64,000 nt of DNA from Prunella strophiata (Eukaryota > Chordata > Aves > Passeriformes > Prunellidae): NCBI GenBank assembly GCA_036583965.1, contig JAZBQD010000014.1, forward strand, positions 45,875,490 to 45,939,489, given 5' to 3'. Positions 56,570 through 64,000 of the stretch are shown here, in pieces (positions within the stretch are counted from its first letter, which is position 1; every line of letters starts with the position of its first letter). The translations under genes were made by a program, and so were the position numbers. The notes beneath the pieces were generated by a model. The model searched no databases and was not told the origin of the DNA. It saw nothing but the letters and a program-made list of their open reading frames with translations.

Positions 56570-57051
56570 GGACAACAACTGTGGAAAGGATTCAGGCTGG
56601 AGAAGTTCAAGGAAAGCTGCCTCCTGTGGGAGGCCCCCATGCTGGAGCAAGAGGAAGAGTGTGAGGAGTCCTCCCCTGGAGAAGGAGGGAGTGGCAGAGA
56701 CAATGCGTGAGCAACTGACCACAGCTCCGATTTCCAGTCCCCTGGGACTGCCAGGGTGGATGAAGGAGAGAAAATCAGGAATTAGGCTGAGCACAGGAAG
56801 AAGGGAGAAGTGGGAAGGAAGATGTTTGAAACTTTGGGTTTACTTCTCATTATCCTACTGATAGGATTGGTAATAAATTCATTTTCCCCATGTAAAATCT
56901 GTTTTATCTGTGACGGTAATTGGTGAGTGATCTCTCCCTGCCCTTATTTTGACCCGTGAGCCTTTTGTTCTATTTTCTGTCCCCTGTCCAAATGAGGAGG
57001 GGAGTGACAGGGTGGCTGTGGCTGGCTGGAGGCCAGGGTCAACCCACCACA
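56570..57051 (+). mobile_element. Avian ERVL-type LTR, 3' part, plus orientation
   Basis: The sequence follows a common bird ERVL LTR: CAGGCTGGAGAAGTTCAAGG, GGAAGAGTGTGAGGAGTCCT, TTCTCATTATCCTACTG, GATTGGTAATAAATTC (polyadenylation signal), GACGGTAATTGGTGAGTGAT and the end GGGTCAACCCACCACA. The expected TGTGGTGGGTTGACC start is not seen upstream, so the copy is 5'-truncated or diverged. It is opposite to DOCK4. Confidence 0.8.
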
Positions 57052-57514
57052 CCCATCAGCCACTGCAGATCCATTTAATGGTTCAGACTTCCTGGAGTAT
57101 TCCTCAAACGGAACTTACTGAGCCCCTGCACTAACTGTACTCTCCTCCTGTGCTCATATTTATTAAATGCACAGTGGTTTCACTACTTATCACTCCCATG
57201 TTTTCTCTCTCAGCCAGAATTCTGAAAATAGAAGTAGCTACTGAATATTTTAAAAATCAAAGGTTATCAGGTCTCTCACAGAATTTAAACTCTAGGACAG
57301 ATTGACTTTGACAGTTTCACTGAAGAACCAGCACCTTCTCAATAGAAGTAAAGGCCCCTTGTATAAAAAAAAAGTTTAAGTCACTGACTAAGGGCAGCCC
57401 TCCAGTCTCATGTACCGAGGAGAACTCCTCTTATAAATATTACAGAGAAAGCAAAAGTTATAAGTTTTGAATGTGCACTGATTAGGAGATACTGAAAAAT
57501 GACCATTGTGTACG

Positions 57515-57521
<7 letters not shown>

Positions 57522-57551
<30 letters not shown>
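57522..57551. repeat. (TA)n microsatellite
   Basis: About 15 TA units after CATACATG. It lies about 250 bp inside the intron from the exon at 57804-57955. Confidence 0.9.
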
Positions 57552-57553
<2 letters not shown>

Positions 57554-57803
57554 CTATACAAAAAAAACCTGGAAGGTGAAATAAGTAAACATGACAGAGA
57601 TGTATACATTTTTGTAAACCTTAAATGACACTACAGACCATTAGACATAACAACTGAATTTCAGAAGGAAGCAAAATATTTTCATGAAACAAAACCACCT
57701 TGCCCTTGTTTCTAAATGTGGCATTTATTACCAGGATCAGAATATACAGTATTTATTGTAAAACTTATGTAAAATCAGTATTTAAATATAAATCATATGG
57801 TAC

Positions 57804-57955
57804 CTGATGGGTCGATTTTCTTTACTATCAAAGAGTGAAAAGATTACTTCCAGTTCCTCTCCCAGATTGGAGCACATTAAACTCTTCATCTGAACAAAAA
57901 GATGGTGGCTGCTAGCTGGTACTGGTGTGTCTTTTTTTCGATGGCGATGTTCCAT
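57804..57955 (-). CDS. DOCK4: DOCK4 coding exon, about residues 184-234
   Basis: The exon encodes MEHRHRKKDTPVPASSHHLF, then VQMKSLMCSNLGEELEVIFS and LFDSKENRPI plus two bases of a serine codon. The basic stretch HRHRKK is characteristic of DOCK4. The SHHLFVQMKSLMCSNLGEE.EV.FSLFD part begins the beta-rich C2-like segment of the DOCK N-terminal region, with the family pattern of a hydrophobic strand, G-E-[DE], F-S-L-[YF]-D. The acceptor is tctaaattag-like pyrimidine/AG ending at 57956 and the donor is GTACCA. The following intron, 25.6 kb, is the longest in the window and carries the LTR retroelement. One apparent change from human is PVPASS in place of PVQASS (from memory). Confidence 0.95.
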
Positions 57956-59653
57956 CTAAAAATACCACAGAAACAGTGACCAGTTTGAGTGAATTATAAA
58001 ATTCTCAAAACAAAAAGAGGTAAAATATGCAACGTAGTATGTAATTTTCTTATTCCAAATTAGTATTTTTTTTTAATTTAATCCTAACTTGTATTTTTTC
58101 CTTTCTCTTTTTTTTCTTTTGCATCTGAGAAGAAAAACACAGGGAATTTACTTTCCCAGTGTTACACTTCATCATAGTTATCTCTAGGTGAAAAACAATA
58201 ATGTCTAGAAGGTTTTTTTTTTCACTCTGAAAGTGTGGAGCCACTTTAAAGCTTTGTGCTATAACAACATAGTATTTCTTAGCTGGTTTCAACAGTTAAT
58301 GATCTGATATTCCAGTATTCAAACACATTAAAAAATGCTTTTGCAGAAGAATACATACTGGTATTTAGTAATTAGTATTTACTGGTATTAGTATTTAGAC
58401 ATAATACTAGGGGGAAAGCAACCATACCTGCATTTTATGATCTCTGGCAAACTGCTTTATATAAGCTAAAAAATTGATTTGATGTCACAGCTTTATACCT
58501 TCTGCATGTTAGTTACCCATTGAGAGAAGGACAATATTAAGTTGTTCATCCCTCTCTTACATTGTAATAAAAGTAATTTTAAACAGCAATCTCTAAGCTA
58601 CATAGTCTTCATACTGAGGTTATCTTTTTCCCCCCCTTTTTATTTTTCAAAGTACACTCCATGAGTGCCATTACTAGTTTTCTAGGTCATTTTTCCTCTG
58701 TATGTTTCTTCTTATGACAAATGGTTCCTTACTGTATTTAATCTAGTGCTTCAACAGGATTCCATAATATTACATATCACTTTGAAATTACTCAAAGGTA
58801 TACTGATTCTAGCACAAAGAATTTACTATTAGGCTTGATATTAGAAGTAAGCAATACAAGTAAAATACAACTTAAAATTCATTACAAAAATACATAATTA
58901 TTTCAGATTCACAAAAAATTGTAGCAATGATGTTTTTAGGGGGCTTGTATTTAAATACAAAAGTTATCATAAATAAAACTCAGCTTAAATACAAGCTTAG
59001 TCTTAAGCACATAAGGCTCAGAACTGTGTATCTGTAACAGCTGCAGTACTTAAATATGAGCCAAAGCCAAGGCAAATGAATTGGCAAGTTTTCTTAGACC
59101 TCACTGGAGATTTAATCAGAATAAGAAATAGCAGTGCTGGTTTTAGCAAATCAAGATGGGCTTTTACACTCAAAGGAAAGCTTTCTTATGCAATTTAACT
59201 GCTATTTACATTAATATATTAGAAAGTACCAAGAGCCCAGTATGATTAATTGTGACAATATTATACCATTATTATATTTCCACAAAGCTTATCTAGACAG
59301 GCTCATAAGCCAGGTAAAGCTCCAATGATAAAGAATCCCATAAGCTTTTATTGATTATTAAATTCATATTAACATAATTTTAAAGGTATATCAGAAACCA
59401 AAACTTTTAACAAATAACATTTAACCTTAAGCATGTGTGCACAGACAATTTGTTATCAAATCAAAGAATTTCATACAGGTGTAGAGATGACATAGTTGTT
59501 CAAAAAAATTCTTTCCTTATAGTAAAACTCATTACATTATGAAATGCCAATTTATTGGATCAAAAAAGGTACTTTTGGTTAAATAGAAGAGTGGCCATCA
59601 AACTATCAGTATGTAATTTGATAGCAGAAGTACCAAATATTACATTCACATAC
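57956..59653 (-). other. DOCK4 intron, 1.7 kb
   Basis: AT-rich intron between the exons at 59654-59738 and 57804-57955; no repeat family or gene recognised. A small imperfect duplication of GGTATTTAGTAATTAG occurs near 58370. Confidence 0.85.
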
Positions 59654-59738
59654 CAGCCTGTAGAGCTCTGTAATGCTGATCTCTTCAGGATCCACCATAG
59701 CATATTCTTTTCTTGGAACTAAGTCAAGTCCCAGTTGT
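59654..59738 (-). CDS. DOCK4: DOCK4 coding exon, about residues 155-183
   Basis: The exon first completes the split glutamate codon and then encodes QLGLDLVPRKEYAMVDPEEI followed by SITELYRL. The LGLDLVPRK motif is shared by DOCK3 and DOCK4, while KEYAMVDPE and SITELYRL are DOCK4-like. Human DOCK4 has DPED where this bird has DPEE, by memory, a conservative change. The acceptor is catacag just above 59738 and the donor is GTATGT just below 59654. The exon ends on a codon boundary, so the next exon starts with a complete methionine codon, which is internal and not a start site. Confidence 0.95.
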
Positions 59739-61112
59739 CTGTATGAGAAATGGAATAACAGTAAGTAGCTTCTACTTTCAAAAGAAACAAATTAGCTCTG
59801 CATGTGTTTGTTGTTTATTCCAATAAACAATGCACACATTAATTGGTACTCTACAATTAGCTGACTTTGGTTTTATTTTGATGTATTTTGGCTGTAACCA
59901 CCATTCACATTTGACTCATTGCCTTTCTCCACTTTGCAACATTGATAGAATGGTTTCCCCCAATTTTTAAATCTGTTTCACATAGTGGACAGTGTGCAAG
60001 TGGACATTGTCCTTCGTACTATTGAGAACATTTCAGTGTGAATGCACTAGTACTGTCAATTTGAATAAAAACCACTAGAAAGGAAGATAAAAAGAAAATC
60101 CATCAAATGCCAAAACATCAGATTATTTTCAGTTTGGAGTGGATGGTATCAAAGATGCTTGACTGTATTCCCTGAACAAAATAAGGAAATGAGCTTGAAT
60201 CAACAGGAATACAATTTATTTCCAGCACAGCAGCAACCAATAATGTTTAAGAATTCATAAGGACATGAAGGCAGTCATGCGGAATTTAGAAAAATTCAAA
60301 AGATTATAAAGTTTTTCAAAAATATGTTTTAAAGAGCATGAACTCTCCATGTCAAAAATCTTCACAATTAATCCCTTTCAGTTATTGCAAAATTCTAAAC
60401 AGACAGGTAATCATACACATTTAGCCACAACCCTTTCACTGTGTTAGGTATTTATGCTTTCAGACAGCTGTAGAAACCCTGGGAATTCAGTTTATTCTAC
60501 TACTGAATATTGCTTCCTTTAGTTAGCATTTATCTGTATAAACATATGCTAAAGAAGAGACTTTGGAAACAGCACCTAAATGCCTAGAGGGTGTTTTAAC
60601 CATTTTCTTGCTTAAAAAAAAGTAAGAGAATACAATTTGTGTTAGCTCATTTCAGTTATTCAGATTAAAGAAAGATGCAGAGTGTAGTAGCTAGATGTAT
60701 GTTAGAGATGCCCAAGTAGGAACTAAATTGTTTGACCAAGTTAAAAAAGAAGCAATATCAACCAACATATTTTCAGTTAAAACACAAAATGCATCATCCA
60801 GGCATCATGTGTATCAAAAAGATGTAAAATGCTGCTTCAGATATTCCAATGCAATTGGAATAAGTACTACATTATAGATAGTACAACTGCTGGCAACAAC
60901 AACAATTACACTGATATAAAAAAGCAGAATAAAACAATAAGCCCCTTTTCACTGTTAAAACATAGTGGACATAAAAACAAGGAAGGAGAAAGTGCTTTTA
61001 AAAAAAAAGGTAACACTTGTTAGAAATTTGCTCTTTATTTCACCATTGTACAATCAGCCTAAAGCACTGGCTTTACAACTGCATTCCATGTGATTTATGT
61101 ACAGTCACTCAC
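59739..61112 (-). other. DOCK4 intron, 1.4 kb
   Basis: AT-rich intron between the exons at 61113-61261 and 59654-59738. Nothing beyond short A/T tracts recognised. Confidence 0.85.
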
Positions 61113-61261
61113 TCGTTGCCCCAGTCCAGACGAGCAGTGATGTGTCGCTTGACGTCCTTCATGCGGTCGTGGGTGAGATGCCCAACAAGGACCTGCCGTC
61201 GCAGGTCCAGGATCTCGTTCATTATGTGCCACAGCCGGTGAAAGAGATCCCCCTCGTTCCT
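61113..61261 (-). CDS. DOCK4: DOCK4 coding exon, about residues 106-154
   Basis: The 49 full codons begin RNEGDLFHRLWHIMNEILDL, continue through RRQVLVGHLTHDRMKDVKRH and end ITARLDWGN. This is the most diagnostic exon for DOCK4; DOCK3 has related but different residues here (from memory YKLRHVMNELIDLRRQLL). The segment is predicted to be helical and belongs to the N-terminal helical bundle between SH3 and the C2-like region. Borders are tctcccag before 61261 and GTGAGT after 61113, and the exon ends two bases into a glutamate codon. It is much richer in G and C than its flanking introns, with codons such as CTG, CGG, GTC and GAC. Plus-strand open frames across it are shadows. Confidence 0.97.
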
Positions 61262-62944
61262 CTGGGAGATAAAAACATGATTGCCTCTACATCACCTGAT
61301 CATCAGGACATCAGCTTATAAACTGATAATCCTAATAAATACATACATGATGAGGAAATTAGGAAAACCCCTTTTTCTCCTTACTTCATCTTTTATTCCC
61401 CATCACTACTGAGACCATTTTACCTGCACGTGTGTGCATATAAAATAATTTCAGACCTTGCCACAGACCTTGTCTGTACACCACAACCATCTCAATATTC
61501 CAACTCCTTGAGTCTCCCTCACATTAACCTAATCTAATGTACATGACAGGTATGACAAAAATTCAACAAAAAATGTTCATGTGTTTCACAACACAGCATT
61601 GTTTTATTCCAAGAACATGTTTATTCTGTGCTGCTGTCTCATCCAAACTGAATATATCATCTGTATTTCAAGACTATTTGAACTCATACACATAAGGGAT
61701 AGAAAAAGCAATAGCTCTGAGCATTCAAACTCCGAACCACAGTGTTAATTTTTTTTAACTTTCCCTTGCATTGATATAACTTTACACACTACCACCTAAT
61801 CATAAATAAATAGTATCACATAGAATCTTGTCCAGGACAGTTCTTCTTTATCTAACTGTGAAGTAGGAGAATTTATGTGAATATGACTGCTTTGAAACCA
61901 CATCCTCCTACTCTAATTATACACCAGCTCTGGGCATAACAATTTCCCATAAATGAATCTCTGTTCTGGAAAAAACCTATTAACTCTTCATTCACTAATT
62001 CTAGGTAGTCTTACACAGTTTTTTTGAGAACCTTTAGCTTGAGAAAATTACTACAACCTTTATCTAAGTGATTCATCACACAAAGTTGAAAAAACACTCC
62101 TGTTAAGGTTTGTTCTGTTAATTGTTCTGTTAATTCTTGCCAAAAACCCTAAGTCCATTTCCTTTCTCCTTCTTCTTATGAATAAAAGGCATAAAAATAA
62201 AGTTCAGCTATTTCTGCTGCATAAGTTAAACCTAAAATTTATTTAGAAATACCATTACTCTCCATCAACAACTTTTATATTCCAAGTACTCTGAAAAATC
62301 ACAATTTGATAAATCTGCTCTTTTTACTTCACATTCGCTCACTTCATAAGCTCACTAAAAGGGCATTAATTTATTGTTTGTCTTGGCTTTCTGTCTGAAA
62401 AGGAAGAAAAGCAGGGTAATTTTGAACATGCAATAACAGCAGCAGTGAAGAAAAATATTGCCAAAAAGAGAAACAACTGCTGTAACAACCAGAGGGAAAT
62501 ATGAATAAGTAAAAGAAAAACAAGGGAAAAAAGATCATAGAAAGAGCTCCTGTTTCTACAAGAGACAAAAAAGACTTGGTAGGAACATTATAGAGAGCTA
62601 TACTGACAGTATGTTTTCACAATTTTCCATCAGACACCAGTATATAGAGCTTTCATTTCTGCAGTCAAAAAACCTAATTGAACAAACAGCAATTCAGGTG
62701 TATCTTTGGTCCTGGTATCTGATAAGTTCTGCTGAAGTATATTATTATCATTCATGTGACTACAAGAGACATGCTAATAACACTAAAATAAGATTTCAAG
62801 GTATTAGTAAAATAATTAAAAAACAAACTGAATGTTTTGGGGTTTTTTTCTGAAATATATACTTCAACTAAACCAGAGCATCTAAACAACAGTGCACCTT
62901 TTGAGATGACATCAAATCAAAGCAATATTATTCAGGGTACTTAC
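61262..62944 (-). other. DOCK4 intron, 1.7 kb
   Basis: AT-rich intron between the exons at 62945-63041 and 61113-61261, with nothing recognised. Confidence 0.85.
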
Positions 62945-63041
62945 CACATAGAGTTGTTTCCACATTGTTCCCCAGTCTCTTAGAGTTGATGTCATTTCTG
63001 TAATAACAGAATCTTCTGTTGGAATAACCATTTCAAATTGT
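62945..63041 (-). CDS. DOCK4: DOCK4 coding exon, about residues 74-105
   Basis: This exon encodes QFEMVIPTEDSVITEM followed by TSTLRDWGTMWKQLYV. It is the first segment after the SH3 domain and begins the helical region that packs against SH3 and takes part in ELMO binding in DOCK-A/B proteins. The pattern T-T-L-x-x-W-x-x-x-W-K-Q-L-Y-V is shared with DOCK2 and DOCK3, so this is a conserved core. The acceptor is ttacag just above 63041 and the donor is GTAAGT just below 62945. The first base completes a glycine codon begun in the upstream exon, which is outside the window, and the exon ends on a codon boundary. It joins in frame to the exon at 61261. I see no difference from the human sequence as I remember it. 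Confidence 0.95.
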
Positions 63042-64000
63042 CTGTAACATGCAGAAGAACACATGATATGGCACAAGCATTACTAATCCCATTGCAGTTA
63101 CTAATATGTAGACTTCCTACTGCCAACAGTGATGTCTGTCAACCTACATGAGTGCTCCTTCAGACCACGACACTTTTTATTTGTAGATTTATTGAATCCC
63201 CATGGAAAAACTTTGAGTGAAAATAGTTTAATCCCCATGCAAAGTCTTGGCCCAAGAGAAGTCAAGGTGAGCTTCTTTTACTATGAGATAAGCATATAAA
63301 AACCAACTTTCACAGCAGAATAAATCCCATAGTTTCCAAAGGGATCTTGACACTTCAGCTTTTCATGCCTGGATTACTTTTTTCATGATATCTTGATATC
63401 TTGTCTCTCTTACTAAATTAACATAACAATGTGACAGCTCTTGGCCATGATGTGCAGCAGGGAACATGGCCTGAATGGGAAACTAACTAACTAAGGAAAT
63501 AGATGCAACAAAGATTGAAATCTGTGCAAATACTGTCATGGCGTCCACTAACAAAAATTATTCTGCCTTTAAACTTTATTTTATTGTGATGGCTTACAAT
63601 TTTGTTTCACTGAACCTTCAGTTTTAGCTACAACTTTAAAAGGGGAAAAGGATCCTAGGGCATGAAAAACCACATGTGGCTGTAACTTCATAGTGGACAA
63701 CAGGGAGTTTAAGAGTAATGTGGGGACATTTTCATCTGTGAGAATGAAACTTGTTTTAATATTATTACAGTCTTCATCATTATTTCTGCCCATCATGAAT
63801 AATGGATCTCCAACACACCATTTATGTTCCCAAAACAAAGGTTACTTCATATTCAGACATCCATCTATTATAAGAAATGTCCTTACCTAAACAATTTTTA
63901 AACTGTTTTGTATCAGTTCTCTACTAATAAAAGCCAAATAAGGATACAATATGAACAATTACAAATTAAGGTAAAACTGTGAAAAAAACTGTTAAGATCA
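63042..64000 (-). other. DOCK4 intron, incomplete
   Basis: Intron upstream (in transcription) of the exon at 62945-63041. It runs past the right edge, and no feature is recognised. The exon carrying the end of the SH3 domain lies beyond. Confidence 0.8.

Overview
This window is an AT-rich piece of a vertebrate nuclear genome, almost certainly from a bird and probably a songbird (Passeriformes). The evidence is the repeat content: many 5'-truncated CR1 LINE fragments, including the bird-typical terminal motif TCATAGAATCATAGAATGG, together with avian ERV long terminal repeats (LTRs). There is no bacterial-style gene organisation. Most long open frames here are chance frames or read through repeats.

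The whole window lies inside one gene on the minus strand, DOCK4, which encodes a Rac/Rap guanine-nucleotide exchange factor. I found ten consecutive coding exons by protein similarity and splice sites. In transcription order they are 63041-62945, 61261-61113, 59738-59654, 57955-57804, 32251-32170, 31512-31452, 29572-29440, 27901-27813, 15357-15232 and 231-107. They join in one unbroken frame of 366 codons, matching roughly residues 74-439 of human DOCK4: the region after the N-terminal SH3 domain up to the first residues of the DHR-1 (C2-like) domain. The SH3 exons lie beyond base 64000 and the rest of DHR-1, the ARM region and DHR-2 lie before base 1.

The exons fall in three groups: four at 57.8-63.0 kb, four at 27.8-32.3 kb, and single exons at 15.3 kb and 0.1-0.2 kb, separated by introns of about 25.6, 12.5 and 15.0 kb. 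The long introns hold CR1 fragments, LTR fragments, A/T tracts, dinucleotide repeats and small tandem duplications.

The most unusual object is in the 25.6-kb intron. It is a young, minus-oriented LTR retroelement starting at 50485. Two nearly identical long LTRs, full of (TC)n and poly-G, flank an internal domain of only 240 bp. That domain holds a purine-rich tract (PPT) beside one LTR, a perfect 18-nt tRNA-Glu-type primer-binding site (PBS) beside the other, and no gag or pol. It looks like a non-autonomous element moved by another element's machinery. Its 5' LTR (right side on this strand) stops abruptly at the end of a 914-bp (TC)n tract, so a true truncation or an assembly fault must be considered. 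A divergent relative of this LTR sits at 31934, about 35 bp from a DOCK4 splice donor.
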